A stretch of 64,000 nt of DNA, taken from positions 108,404,453 to 108,468,452 of the forward strand of contig JAHLJT010008756.1 of the NCBI GenBank assembly GCA_031308135.1, read 5' to 3'. The notes beneath the pieces were generated by a model. That model saw only the letters and a list, made by a program, of their open reading frames with translations, was not told the origin of the DNA and ran no database searches. Position numbers and translations under genes: made by a program. Positions 1 to 11,130 of this stretch are shown here, one piece after another. Each line of letters opens with the position of its first letter. The stretch's first letter is position 1. This stretch comes from Acheta domesticus. Lineage: Eukaryota > Arthropoda > Insecta > Orthoptera > Gryllidae.

Positions 1-1170
1 ATTGTTTGACCCCTTCTATTCTTTCTTTCACTGGAGCTAGTTGCTCCACTATGCTCTTCTTAGTGCTGCCACTACTAATGGGGTTCTCCCTAGCGACCCT
101 TCATTTTCTTTTTCTTATTTTGTTTTGCCGCATCTTTAATTCTACCTTGGGGATGGTTAAATTGTCCTTCCTGAAGTTCACTCGATTCATTGGTGGGAAC
201 ACTTGTGATCTGTGATAAGGCTCTCTTAACAGGATTGCCTTGGTCGAGTGGGGGAATTCATGGTAACTGAGTACCTTGTCACTTTGTTCGTTGTCGGGGG
301 AAACATTATTTTCAATTACGTCTTCTGATTGATTGGGGTTAACGTCTAAATTTTTGCAGTTTTTGGCAATGTGTCCTTCTTCCTTACAGTGAAAACACTT
401 AATGATGCCGCTAGACATGTAAATCCAGTTTCTTTCTCCTTTGTATGTGATGAGTATGGCTTCAGGTATCTTGCTTACTGAATCTTCCGGTACGAACACT
501 TGTCTACGGAAACTTAAGATATGAGTGAACTTCTCTTTACCGAAACCAGCTCTGAGAAATGACACTTGAGAACTGCGTATCACTTTTAGTTTGTCTAGTT
601 CATCTTCAATTACTGCGTTAGGAATCATAGGATAAACATTTGAAATTACAATGCGCTTTTGCCTACTAACAAGAGAACGAATATTTTGGGAGGAACCTTC
701 AATATTAATAGTCTTGTACTTCTCGGTTACATCATCTACTAACTGTTTACTGCTCAAAAATATACACACTCTATTATTTGAAATTTTGATGCATACGTGA
801 TGTGACTAGGTGAAACAATCATTGCTAGTGCTTCTACATACCGTTCGAGGGGTGTGCTGTGGTCTTTGCCTTCAATTATAATACCTTGTTCCTTCTCCGG
901 GTACATGGCATTGGCAACAACTCTGTTGTACCTTGGACGGTCGGTCTGGTTTCCTTCAACGGGCTGGCTCCTGTAGTCAGAGGCCTGCCCTCCGATAGCC
1001 GCTTCGGTATCGGCCATTTATTTCCTGTTCCCCATTCACAATGAGAAACAGGTAGGTCGTAATCAGAACAGTTCACAGACCGCGGAGCTACACTGAGCGG
1101 GCTACACGATATTGCCTCGACCACTGCTGCCGAGCGAATCTGGGTGCCTTCATTAAGCAACCACATAACA
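1..1170 (-). mobile_element. I-like LINE, 5' portion (left copy)
   Basis: This is the 5' part of a non-LTR retrotransposon read on the minus strand; its 3' part lies left of the window. Bases 1 to about 893 match 63032 to about 63895 almost base for base in the same orientation, and the right copy continues into endonuclease, RT and RNase H, which identifies the family. This copy reaches further 5' than the right one: the ORF1 start is at 1017 and a leader runs to roughly 1130-1170. The exact 5' end was not determined; I saw no clear target-site duplication. Confidence 0.85.
101..1017 (-). pseudogene. ORF1 (gag-like, CCHC zinc knuckle) of I-like LINE
   Basis: ORF1 would encode the RNA-binding nucleocapsid-like protein that packages LINE RNA. 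The N-terminal part starts at the ATG at 1017 (MADTEAAIGG...). It runs in one frame to about 755 and continues in another frame down to 101. The shift lies in a run of T/A near 755-765, where one extra base would restore the reading frame. Near the C-terminus is one CX2CX4HX4C zinc knuckle (CFHCKEEGHIAKNC, around 357-400), typical of LINE ORF1 proteins of the I and Jockey groups. A further one-base C insertion near 106, relative to the right copy, ends the frame; the family protein goes on beyond the window edge. It is either a decayed copy or an intact gene disturbed by homopolymer sequencing errors. Confidence 0.8.
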
Positions 1171-1614
1171 CAAATAGCCCAACATTTTTACCAAAATCTT
1201 CACCCTTCCCCATGCTCCTTAATCTTCAGCCTTCGCAATGCTGCATCCCCACGTATTAAATCCAGGTATCCCAAAGACCAATTCAAACCACCGTAATCCT
1301 CCATAACTGTCAATTGATTGAACTGAAACAATCTTCAACATAGCTTCATTTACTTTAGCACAATGATTACGTTCTTCCAAGTAATATAAACCGCTGCTTA
1401 TGGATGGCGATTCCCAAAAAGTCAATAACTATGAACTGCATAATTTAACCCCTTCGAAATACAAGTACGTCGAACGAGAAGAAATAAATTTAAAAAAACG
1501 AACATGAGACCTCCACCATTGTCTTAAATGTTTTTTCACATTATCCAGGAACAAAATTTATTAAAAAAACAATGGAATCATATTTTTTGAAAATTTGGAA
1601 AATGTTCGAGATGC
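1171..1614. other. Spacer, no recognised feature
   Basis: AT-rich sequence. A 68-codon minus-strand frame (1219-1425) shows no motif I recognise and is not called. Confidence 0.4.
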
Positions 1615-1975
1615 CACATTTCCCAAAATTGAAAAATCGATTTCAAATCCAAGGGGCCGAAATATCAGCCAGATCGATTGAGAGAACAATTTGGAGAAAA
1701 TCGGCTGAAAGTTTTAGCCGCTAGCGTTGTTTGCAGACAGTCTGACGGGCAGAGACAGACGAACAGACGGACGGACAAACGTTTTGCCGTCATTCGATTT
1801 TTTGGTATCAAGGACTCACGAAACATGGATTCTAGCTACACCATGTGTTAGAGGATTTTTTTGTAAACTTTGAAACTGATACACTTTTTCTCTATAAGAA
1901 CTCTGTAATAAGAATTTTTCTGCCGAAAATTCACCGCATTTTGCGCAGCATTACATAACTTTCCCTCTTATCCCA
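1615..1975 (+). repeat. Dispersed repeat family A, copy 1
   Basis: One of five copies in the window, the others being near 6705, 21710, 33905 and 38395. Shared blocks in order are a 'cagatcgat...gagaaaat' segment, a GACAGACGGAC-type stretch, 'acgttttgccgt', 'tttttggtatcaaggac', 'agctacaccatgtgttag', 'ttctgccgaaaattc' and the end block 'gcattacataac'. No long ORF is present. The copies are clearly diverged, so the family is old. Its class is unknown: a non-autonomous DNA element or an untranslated part of a larger element. Confidence 0.7.
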
Positions 1976-3114
1976 AGCGAGAAAGTAAAATTCGGGATAA
2001 CACTAGAAGAGCAAGACACAGTCATCGAAATCTACATACTGATTTTCAAATCCACAGGCATCTGTAAAGTGAATGCATTAGTTATTTTGCAAAAATCGAA
2101 TATGATGCCAGCGTTTTTGTAATGTTAATTCTCTTCTCCCCATTCAAAATAAAAAAACATCCCTCGCATTCAGCAAGTTCCATATCAACGTTCGCTGGCA
2201 CCTCATCGACGTAGGATGACGTGGATGTAAATTTACGCAGGCGGAGTGGCCATGATGTTGGCGAATGTAATGTTTCGGCGGTGACGCGTGCAGTTTCGTC
2301 GTTCCATGTCATGCCTTCGTCTACGGCATTATATTTGACGAATGCTGAGTTGCATTAATACACGGTAATACATGATGCATTACCAATTCACGATGATCTG
2401 TTTTCCCTTAGTTATCTTAACAAATTGAAATCGGAACTGTAGAAACTTTTTCAATGGTCAAAGGAAAGTTTGTGAAAAGTGTACTATTAGTGGTGGAAAT
2501 AGCTCACGCTACATTTTTTCAAATATTTTTATTACTCGCTCAATAAAATATTTTGTCTTTCAAAGAAGTTATATTAACATATTAATAACAACTTTATATT
2601 ATCATATTAATAAAATCAATCACCCTTTTTCGAGACAAATTGTAATTCTTAATAAATAACATTGAACAATATAAGGTGTTTAACCCGACGGCAGGAACAG
2701 GAAAAATTCTCACGTCAGTGGAAACGGTGTGTTGAAGAGACCCGCTAGTTATTATAGACTATTTAAATTATACAAATAATTTATTATGAAGTAAAAGATG
2801 CAAATTACTCATAGATCCTATATATTGCACTAAATATACCTCAGTTTTTATCAGTATCAGACTAGTGAACAAAAAATAAAACTGAAAGTGAACGAAGATC
2901 AAAGCAAAAATGTAGCATTCAGTTAATAACTGCAATATTAACAAAATATATCTACATGTCTTAAACAAACACAATGGAAGCATTTTTACTGTAATGTTTT
3001 ATATAGTTTTATAATATGATTTATAGAAGCGTTTTTCACAATACGTTTTTCGAATTTTTTTTAACCTTTCCGAGTAAGTGCTCTGTGACATACAAAAATT
3101 TTTAATAATTTGCA
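1976..3114. other. AT-rich spacer
   Basis: I see no supported gene. A 76-codon minus-strand frame at 2082-2312 is not low-complexity but has no recognisable motif, and I see no splice or promoter context that would support an exon. Confidence 0.4.
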
Positions 3115-4605
3115 TTAACCCTTTCGTGACCAGTGGGACATGTATGTCCCACTAAACATATTCCTTGAGAAGATCGCTGGGATACATATAACCCTCTACT
3201 GGTGCATTCTGCAATCTTGTGGAGAGTGTGTGTACTGCATTCTAATGCTCAGTTACGAGTGATTCCAAGAATTGTGTGATTTATTGTCATTGTTACAAGA
3301 TGGAGCGTTTTGCGTTCCTCGTTTTAGAGAGTTTTATTATTTTCTGGACGTTTTATTTTGTTGTAAGGATTATTTTTGTTTGTTTTGAATTATTTAGTTA
3401 ATTAAATTGCTTCTATTTTTTTTTCAAATGTGGGGTTACAAGTGATTTTGCGAAGTTTTTGTCTTGTCGTTATTTCAAAAAGTTCTCTGGAAAGTTTTCT
3501 TTTTTCTTATGACTTTTATGTCATTTTAATATTTATTTTTCTTCTTCTTCTTCGGCATTTCCCCTTCATGAGTTTGCCGTTTTCGACCTCCACAGATCTC
3601 GGTTTTCCCAATCACCAGGTCTTAAACTTCTGTTTTCCATGTATTTTCTTTGATGTATTTTTCCCATTCCAGAGTTGGCATTCCTCTCTTCCTTCTTCTT
3701 GATGGTTGCCATTCCAAAATTTTCTTTGGCCATTTTCCTTCTGGCATCCTCTGGACGTGTTCATACCATTGGAAGGCTTTGTTTTCTAATATATTAGTAA
3801 TTGAACAAATTACCTCCATCTGCTTCCATACATCATTTCGGACTTTATCATACCGTGTGAAATGTAAACATCTCCTCATAGAGTCCATTTACACCGTTCG
3901 TATTTTGTCTGAATTTTTTTGGGGGGGCCACATTTCTCCTCCATATAGGACTACATTTTCTACCACGGTATTAAATATTCTTTTCTTTATTTCTTGTCGA
4001 AAATTGCTATCCCATATCACACTGTGTAGAGTTTTTGTTGCTTTCTTCCCCATTATTACTCTGGAGTTAATATCCTTATCGTATGTGCCAGTGTTACTTA
4101 TTATTGAGCCAAGGTATTTAAAGTTGTTACAGGATTTATTTCTTTTTCATTATTTAATTAATGATATTACAGCCTAAATTAAATTTTTGAAATTTTTCCA
4201 TATTGACGACGATGCGTATTTTTTTGCAATTACAAGGCAGCAGTAAGAGTGTAGCAAAGGGAGAAAAGAACAGACACCGTGTGCCAAGAATGCAAGGTAA
4301 CCCATTGTATTGATCCTCCATTTCAATTTTTTAAAAATAAATGTAATTATTATTACTTTTTGATTATTGTGTTGTTTTATAATTAAAATTGTATACAAAA
4401 TCACATTTTCGTCTCAGTATTGTTATGTTTCAACATACCTGTAGGGTTCAATGGGACAGATATGTCCCACTAACAGTTTCTAAAAAACTAACATTAACAA
4501 CAATTTTCAATAATCAATGCTGAAATAGTAACTAAAAAGTAATTTAAATACAAAGTTTTGTTTCAAAATTCGAAAACAAAATTAAATCGGTCACGAAAAG
4601 GTTGA
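3115..4605. mobile_element. piggyBac-like non-autonomous element (TTAA type)
   Basis: Thirteen-base terminal inverted repeats are visible: CCCTTTCGTGACC at 3119-3131 and its complement with one mismatch, GGTCACGAAAAGG, at 4589-4601. The left end follows TTAA (3115-3118) and the right end is followed by TTGA (4602-4605), one base from TTAA, the piggyBac target site. Just inside each end is a palindrome-like block GTGGGACAT.TATGTCCCAC (3132-3153 and 4450-4471), so the subterminal structure is symmetric as well. No piggyBac transposase is present; the interior carries a LINE fragment on the minus strand and AT-rich filler. Total length is about 1.49 kb. Confidence 0.72.
3538..4135 (-). pseudogene. 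LINE reverse transcriptase, C-terminal fragment
   Basis: Read on the minus strand, this encodes the end of a LINE RT. About 4130 to 3900 gives FKYLGSIISNTGTYDKDI followed by a thumb-like region. Then 3888-3622 gives a stretch with LRWYGHVQRM-like content (here FQWYEHVQRMPEGKWPKKI), an arrangement common at the C-terminus of arthropod LINE polymerases. The 3' end runs into a (GAA)n-type tail at about 3538-3555. Two frames are needed, with a stop near 3888-3900, so it is dead. It lies inside the piggyBac-like element and was probably inserted into it. RTE, CR1 or a related clade cannot be decided from this part. Confidence 0.7.
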
Positions 4606-4802
4606 TCCTAAAATGTCGACTTTGTTTATACAACTGTGACAGAAAATAAATAAGTATATTACTTATAAAAGTCTCAGGTTCTATTTCGTGATTCTCAGGT
4701 TCAGCTTCTCAATTTCTTAACCAAGAAAGTTTCGAAAAATATTGCTAATTAATAATAAATGACTGTCATAAAAACAGAGGATAAGTTTTTTATTGAAATG
4801 AA

Positions 4803-4993
4803 CTACATGTCGGGAGACCAGTCGGGAGCATAGTGCTTTTCCCAGCTGAGGCGGTGCCCTGCTAGTAACAGAGTCCTTGGTGGGAAAAACCCAAAAGCCG
4901 AAGTGCAGGTCGACGATGGATCTCACCATGCAATTGGGGAAGAACACAGCCACCTCTTGAGATAAAAGATGCATTATACGCATGGAACCAATG
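4803..4993 (+). mobile_element. tRNA-type SINE, 3' body only
   Basis: The sequence matches the 3' half of the full-length SINE at 41863-42432: 'gtcgggagaccagtcggg', then a 'ttcccagctgaggcggtgccct' block, then 'ggtgggaaaaaccca', 'gcaggtcg' and an ending 'ccaatgacc'. The tRNA-like head with A and B boxes is missing, so this is a 5'-truncated copy. Confidence 0.75.
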
Positions 4994-5229
4994 ACCGTAG
5001 CAGTTGAAGTGTCTTATAGCAAATAAACAATTGATAAATCACTGCACGATATTCTTGGGTTTCTCAAAACTGCAGCGTGTTTGGTACTCATCAACGAACT
5101 GAGATGTAACAGAGATACTACGACGCATTTACACGGTAATAATGGCATAGATTTGAGAGGTCTGTAAAGACTTCTGAGAAGATCGTCAGTCAGACAAAAC
5201 ATGGGTTCGGTTGTGAATTACGGCTGTTC
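4994..5229. other. Spacer
   Basis: No recognised feature between the SINE fragment and the mariner relic. Confidence 0.4.
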
Positions 5230-5798
5230 AATGAATGGAAACTGGTTATCGTCACTCAAAAAACTTGCTCCTGCAAAATGTAATGTGAAAGCAACCTTGT
5301 TGTGGCCAAGGATATAGATGGGGTAATTCTTCATAACCCTGCCCGTCATAGATTGTCGGACAGTGCAGCCTACTACTGATGCTACAACTTCTTCCAACTG
5401 CACTCGGAAGAAAGCGATTGCACGTTCGTCTTCCTTCTGCACTGAGAAGAAAGCGATTGCACGTTCTAGCCCGGACGCCTACAATCCTTCGCGACAATGC
5501 ACGTTGTGAAACGACGAACACTGTGGCGGAGATCCTACGTAACTGGCACTGTGAGCTACTGGAACATTTACCGCATTCACCCGATTTGAGCCGTGTGATT
5601 ATGAACTTTCGCCAAAATTAAGGAACTACTCTGCGGACAAGGACAGCACTACGTCACTAAGGAAACCGGAATTTGAATTAGAGGGCGGTCCTTGTGGGAG
5701 GTGGACAGAAATAGTCGGGCTGACCAACTATGACGCCATCTACATGTGTGAAAGACAAAAGATAAGAGAAGAAGGGTATTTACATTGAAGGAGTGTAA
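5230..5798 (+). pseudogene. mariner transposase, C-terminal half, decayed
   Basis: Several frames together read as the catalytic half of a mariner transposase. They run from a 'DIDGVILHNP' stretch (about 5308-5340), through ALRRKRLHV, to ILRDNARCETTNTVAEILRN (about 5490-5545). LEHLPHSPDLS (about 5557-5590) and a terminal YIEGV followed by a stop at 5796-5798 complete it. DNAR and SPDLS carry the second and third catalytic Asp of the DD34D triad. The frame is broken several times and the first catalytic Asp region is missing or unreadable. A tandem duplication of about 32 bases (5399-5466) repeats the coding segment around GRKRLHV. The copy cannot be active. I did not locate the terminal inverted repeats with confidence. 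Confidence 0.8.
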
Positions 5799-6421
5799 TA
5801 AATGATCTTTGATTAAAGCTTTGTACGAACGAAACTGGGTACACATTAAAACAGTGTTGTCACTTCTTTGCATCCATCCCTTGTACAAAAAACGGAGAGG
5901 GTTTGAGGTTTGAGCGCCAGAAAAATTAAATATTTTAGAATAGGTCGTTCTAGTACACCAACCATACGCAGTTATCTCGCCTGCAATCTACCTGTTGGAA
6001 CAGCACAAGCTACACCCAAGGCGCAGTTAGTGCACAATTATGCAGATGCAGCACCCTTTCCCGAGACCCGCGCCCGGGCAAATTGGATGCATCCCGCTCC
6101 CTGCGCAGCCAACGCAGGCCGTTCCGCCACTCGCTCCAGGAGAGCGGCATTGACAAAGGAGCGATGCACGGCGGTAACGCTCCCTCGCGGTCACGTCAGG
6201 CAGTGGGCCGAAACCGCACACCCGCGTAACTAGTGCTCGACGTGAGCCTTGGCTATTGAAATACATTTCTTACGTACAAACAGAATTTTGAAACCAAAGA
6301 CAGTTTTGTACGAGTTCACAGATTGATTTAGACGTTTACACGAGATTTATTGATCGATGTTTGCAGACACGTCAACCGCTGTGGTCATTAGTCCCAATCA
6401 GTGTAGTGTGTGTTTTATTTC
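5799..6421. other. Spacer with a GC-richer patch
   Basis: The part at about 6000-6240 is richer in G+C and CpG than its surroundings. Short frames lie on both strands there without recognisable motifs. Confidence 0.35.
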
Positions 6422-6660
6422 AGGAAATGGCGATGATTCCTTCCCCGCTGGATGGTGAGAACTAGCGCTGACTTACGGGGTATTTCCACTTTCAGGCACT
6501 TCCCCCAGCCGGGACAATATCTAAGCTCCTGACTAGTCTCCTGACATGTGTGGTAGTATAGGGTTCGTGAGTTCAATTGTAGAGATGTAAGAGGAGAGTT
6601 TCGGATCAGGAAGAAAAAGGAAAGATCGCGCGCGGTCCGTGACTCATTTGATAGGATACA
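6422..6660 (-). mobile_element. tRNA-type SINE, 5'-truncated copy
   Basis: The complement matches the body and 3' part of the SINE at 41863-42432. It has the 'ccatccagcgggg' block near the 3' end (6432-6450 on the plus strand), 'cccggctggg' (6508-6518), 'actaccacacatgtcagg' (6540-6556) and the block around 'cacggaccgcgcgcgatc' further 5'. The tRNA-like head is absent. Confidence 0.7.
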
Positions 6661-6699
6661 ACTCAGACATTCATCTGTCATTGTTCGAAAAAATCACGG

Positions 6700-6925
6700 G
6701 AAACGAGGACGTTTTGCCGTAAATTGGTTTTTTCGGTATCAAGAACCCGCTGAATATGGATTTTGGCTACACCACATGTTGGAGGATTGTTTTCTAAGTT
6801 TAGCAGCCGGATTTATCCAATTTTTGTTACCAGGCCCCGGAATAAGAGTTTTCTGCCAAATATTCACAGTTTTTTTCGCGCAGCATTACATAACTTCCTC
6901 TCTTAACTTACGCAACGTTACGTAA
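6700..6925 (+). repeat. Dispersed repeat family A, copy 2
   Basis: It shares 'acgttttgccgt', 'ggtatcaagaaccc', 'ggctacaccacatgttgg', 'ggatttatcca', 'gttaccaggccc', 'aataagagttttctgcc' and 'cagcattacataac' with the other copies. The 5' half, including the GACAGACGGAC stretch, is missing here. Confidence 0.72.
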
Positions 6926-7120
6926 CTATCTCTCTTCTGCAAGTCTCTAGTCAACAAATGAATAAAGAGTGAATTTGCGATTTGTAACTTTCAGTGTGCC
7001 AGTTTTCAATCTTAATATGTTTTTAACACTGGCTGTTAAAACGATCTGTAATATTAAATAATCCTGAGGAAAGGTTTGCTTTGAATACCGGTTCGTCACT
7101 CGGCTTTCGTGCCCTGCTTA

Positions 7121-7991
7121 AGGATTGCAATCCAGCATTGTTTTCAATCCCGCGGGATTTTTGCTGGATTGACTTCAATCCAGCGGGATCCCGCATAGGT
7201 TAACATTTTTTGGGAATAAAAACTATTGTCTATGGTAATAATCAAATATATTATTAAAAATTGCAAAAATCAATCAACACCTTACTGTATTTAATTGACT
7301 AATTATTTACAGTTCGGCCACTTGGCTACTTAATAAGTAGTGGTGCAACCAAGTAAAATATTTCCCTTTAACTCCATCGCTTACAAATTCTGCCATTAAT
7401 TTTTTAATATCTTTTCGAAGTTTTTCTCTTGTTAGTTCCTGTATGTTTAATTCATCTGTATGTTGTATCATCTGCATTTACATAATCTACAACTACAAGA
7501 TCTACATTTTGAGTATCTTCTTTAATGACTCGATATAAAATGTTTTTCATTTCTTGCCGCAACTAATTCTTTTTCGACATTACAAATATAGAATTGGACG
7601 TTTTCAACTCTTTGTCATACTTTTTTTGATGATGCCAACAAATCAACATGTACGTACTTACACTGCGTCTTTCTTTTGTAGCGTCTCGGTTAATTCATAA
7701 CTTAAAAATGGGTCTTGCTTCACTAGATTCTCTGAAATAAAACAAAATGTTGTGTCTGCCGTTATTAGGGTAATCTTATGTATTATACTATGATGCTAAA
7801 TTGAAAGCGCTGCAAGATGTGAATTACTTTTGATTTTTATACCATTCTTCTTCGTGAAATTTTGTGTCAAATGCTATGTTGATGAGAATTAGAGGTGTCA
7901 AATTTGAATGAATTTACGCGATTTGGTACTTGCGGATCCGCAAGCTGTTGCGGGATCCCGCAGGGTCTAAATTACACTGGATTGCAATCCT
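7121..7991. mobile_element. hAT-like DNA transposon, decayed
   Basis: Ends are inverted repeats: AGGATTGCAATCCAG (7121-7135) and CTGGATTGCAATCCT (7977-7991), a perfect 15-base match. Subterminal copies of GCGGGATCCCGC-type palindromes occur near both ends (about 7150-7195 and 7928-7962). The interior encodes a broken minus-strand protein (next entry). Length, subterminal repeats and the coding remnant fit a hAT-type element. No 8-bp target duplication was obvious, so the superfamily is inferred. Confidence 0.55.
7310..7625 (-). pseudogene. Transposase-like coding remnant inside hAT-like element
   Basis: On the minus strand, from about 7620 to 7455, one frame reads through more than 50 codons with a single TAG: YDKELKTSNSIFVMSKKN, stop, LRQEMKNILYRVIKED and onward to NADDTT. 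After a one-base shift the reading continues to about 7310 as ELNIQELTREKLRKDIKKL and a tail ending near SSQVAEL. The amino-acid make-up (charged, amphipathic, few rare residues) looks like real decayed coding sequence. It sits between the 15-base terminal repeats. I infer a transposase but see no catalytic motif. Confidence 0.45.
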
Positions 7992-9246
7992 AGTACTGCT
8001 GTTGCGTATCTCGTCGGGAAGTCGAATAAAATTAAAATAATACTCCATCTATTTATTGTTTTTGAAACTACTGTGTTTAACTTGATCCCTTACGTTTTCA
8101 CCTTTTATTTATACTGGAGTGTATTAACGCACATTTAAACCAAACACGAGTTTATAGTCCTCTCTTTTAGGGGTCTCCAATATCTTATACAAAATATTTA
8201 ATTTGTGTTTAAGTATGTAAAATAACTTAATAGTTAAGTAGAAAATTTATCGTGTATTTTCATATTAATTTTGTTCACCTATGTCACACATCTCATTGTT
8301 ACTCAGTGGTCAAATAACTTGGTCATGGTTAGAGTCTCCTAAGATAGTACTTCTGCACTGTCTAGGAGAGCGATGCAATATTGTTACACACACACAGATT
8401 GGCTGCTCCAACTCAAGATTTTTGGTTTTAAAGTGTTTCCATCAAGTGTGTTCATTTTCATGCAGTGTTATTCTTATTCTACCCGTCTAAGGATAAGTAT
8501 CAATCGCGGATTTACCAGCTACTTCACGCTTCTCCGTCGCCTCATTGATTTTATTATACTTCACTGTAGACATTCAAATTGTTCGTTAATTAGTACTTCT
8601 TTGAACTCACAATCTATGACATGCATTCTTCTTTCCCTCGGCATTTTGAATATCAGGCAATCCGTTTTCTTTTTTATATTTTTGTTCCTCCGAGCACATC
8701 TCGGCTTGGCGTGCGACGACTCGTGTGTCCCGGCGTCCCTCGTCACTCTCGCGAACACAATGGCCGCAGGAAGGGGCTATTAGAAGCGGAGCAGCGGAGA
8801 GAAACGCAAGTCAGCGACGGCGCCTGCATGCGACCACGTGATTACGAGCGAGTGCGTAAAAGAGCCATTATGACCGCTGGCGGTGGAAAGTGATCGGCGA
8901 GCCGCATTCGACATGCTTTCTACGCTCCTCTCCTGGCGCAAACTGTCCTGTTATAGCTGCAAGTGGGCAGACTCGAGATTTTTACGAGGAGCAAATTACG
9001 GCCGCTCTCAAGGCATGAATACTTTGTTTGTTCGCCTGCTGAGATGATGGCGCGTCAGAATGACATATGACGTCGCGGGTACAGTGTTTCAGGTTACAAT
9101 GTTTCCGAGGTAGCAGGAGTCAGGCGGCTCTCATGTACGAATAGCTATAAATACTGCCTCGTAAATAGTATCTCTTGGAAACAATCATATAATATTACAG
9201 AAGGCAGGGTGATTCCTATTGTAAATAGTGAACTTTTTCTTTTAGT
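7992..9246. other. Spacer with a CpG-richer patch
   Basis: AT-rich, except about 8690-9110, which is rich in CpG ('gcgacgactcg', 'cgtcgcgggt'). Several overlapping short frames there show no known motif. A promoter or first exon is possible but not supported. Confidence 0.35.
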
Positions 9247-9665
9247 ACTAGCGTACCCGTGCGAGAACTCTTGCTTGTTAAATATTGACCTTTTTCCTCT
9301 CCTTTTCCATATTAAGAGAGAAAATTGTTAACGAAACATGTTTATTTGTTTAAAAAATTAAAAATGCATCTTCTCATGTACTTACAGAAATTAAAATTAA
9401 AATAATAAACAATGAAATTGATGTTTGAAAATTTTGAATAAATGTTTATTCAGTAAGTATTCATGTTTTTGTAAAAATTCACAACACTTTCCTACAAACA
9501 ACATTTATAGTAATTATACAATCTTCCTTGACAGTTATCTTTTCGCTTTTCCTGATAGTCACAAAAATATTGCAAAAGGCTCGAGTAAGCAGCGTAAAAT
9601 TGTCCATGTGAAAATGCAGGATCGGACAAGCACAACCCTACTTTTTGGAATATTATTTAACTCTA
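9247..9665 (+). repeat. Dispersed repeat family B, copy 1
   Basis: It begins 'actagcgtacccgtgcgag', the same start as the copies at 52153 and 53165. The copies also share 'aactct.gc', 'gttaac', 'gtttaaa', 'ttgatgtt', 'ttattca', 'ttccttgacag' and a 'tttcg..tttcctgatagtca' block. A short frame spans this copy (9425-9709) but contains no recognised domain. The class of the family is unknown. Confidence 0.65.
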
Positions 9666-9809
9666 TTGTCGATCCGAGAAGTATGCTCATGCAATTTAAC
9701 CGTCTATAATATCAAGTAATTATATTAATTTCACCCACAGTTGCAATCTGCACGTCTCTGAACAGGTGGGCTAGTATCGAGAAGCGTCGAACCAGAAAAG
9801 TGTAACAGA

Positions 9810-11060
9810 ATGTTCAACATGTCCCTTTCTACAGATTTCGGTGTGAGAATCATTTCTTTGTGGAATTTAGACTCATTTCCAGAGTTTAGGGTCTTAGAAC
9901 GCTTCGAGGAATCTATACTTGTGACCGGAGATATACTTGTGAGCTTTGATGTCACCTCCCTGTTCACGATGGTTCCGGTCAGTGACGCAATCAGTATTGT
10001 GGAGGACAACCGCGGGAAACACCAGCTGCCGACGGAGTGGGCGAAACTAGTAGGGGTCTGCCTGTCTACCACCTTTTTCCAGTACAAACAAGATTTCTAT
10101 GCGCAGACTGAAGGCATTGCCATGGGCTCATCGCTCTCCCCGGTAGTGGCGAATCTTTTCATGGGAGCTTTTGAAGAACAGGCCCTCGATAACGCGCCTT
10201 TAAAACCCACGATCTGGCTCCGTTACGTCGATGACACTTTTGTCATCTGGCTCCATGGCCCGAGGCTCTACAAGATTTCCTTTCTCACCTAAACAGCATT
10301 CATCCTCGCATCTACTTCACCAGGGGAATCGAACTTCAGGGCAGGCTCCCATTCCTCGATGTGCTGGTCTCTGGAGGCCCTGATGGTACCCCCGGCCACT
10401 CCGTGTACCCCAAGCCCACCCACACAAACAGATATTTACACGTGGATTCACACCATCACCCTTCCACAAAGCGGGGAGTGCTCACAACCCTAACCCACCG
10501 GGCAGCCATCATCAGTGACAGAAACAATCTCAAAAAAGAAATAGAGACACTTAGAGAGACTTTCCTCGCCAACGGCTACAGCAGTTCCTCGATACATCGT
10601 GCCTTGAAGAACCTTAACGCAAGAGACGCAGCCACATCCAACACCACGAACGAGAAATCCAGCTCACCACAGAAGACGGCGCGACTCCCCTACATCCAAG
10701 GTGCCACAGGATCGGCAGGCTGCTTCGCAGATCCGACATCCGCCCGGTGTTCTACGCCCTCAACAGAATTGAGAGGAGCCTGGTCCAGGTGAAAGTCCGC
10801 CTTGACCCGTGTAATAACGCTGGGGTATATGAAATCCCGTGCAGTTATGGGCTAGCATAAATCGGTCAAACTGGTCGATCTGTAGAGGAACGCATGCGTG
10901 AACACATGCGCACTGACCGACTGAAAAACATCCACAAGTCGGCCCTAGCTCTATACGCCGCTGAAACCGGTCACCTTATTGAGTATAACAAGACCCGTAC
11001 TCTTTACTGTGAGGACCGTTGGTGGCCACGAGTCACGGCGTCATACGTCACGAGTCACGG
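9810..11060 (+). pseudogene. Penelope-like RT plus GIY-YIG endonuclease, broken
   Basis: Penelope-like elements copy themselves with a telomerase-related RT linked to a GIY-YIG nuclease. Seen in order: SFDVTSLFT (9948-9975, first RT Asp); EGIAMGSSLSPVVANLFM (about 10110-10163); and WLRYVDDTFVIW (about 10215-10251, catalytic YVDD). After a frameshift near 10258 come LPFLDVLVSGG (10349-10381), KPTHTNRYLH and SHHHPS (10411-10463). After a second shift near 10670-10700 comes the nuclease: GVYEIPC (10822-10842), then IGQTGRSVEERMREHM (10861-10908). In the second half of the signature the expected Tyr codon is TAA at 10858-10860, so the reading is GVY...*IG. The 5' part is missing. Two frameshifts plus this stop make it inactive as written. 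Confidence 0.88.
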
Positions 11061-11130
11061 CGGCACGGCCAGCTATTATGCCATTGGCCCGCCGGCCCCC
11101 CTCTCCTCGGCGCGCCGTGTGACGAGGAGG

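Noticed and set aside
2082..2312. 76-codon minus-strand frame with normal composition
   Set aside because: No recognised family, no supporting context; chance frames of this length are common here.
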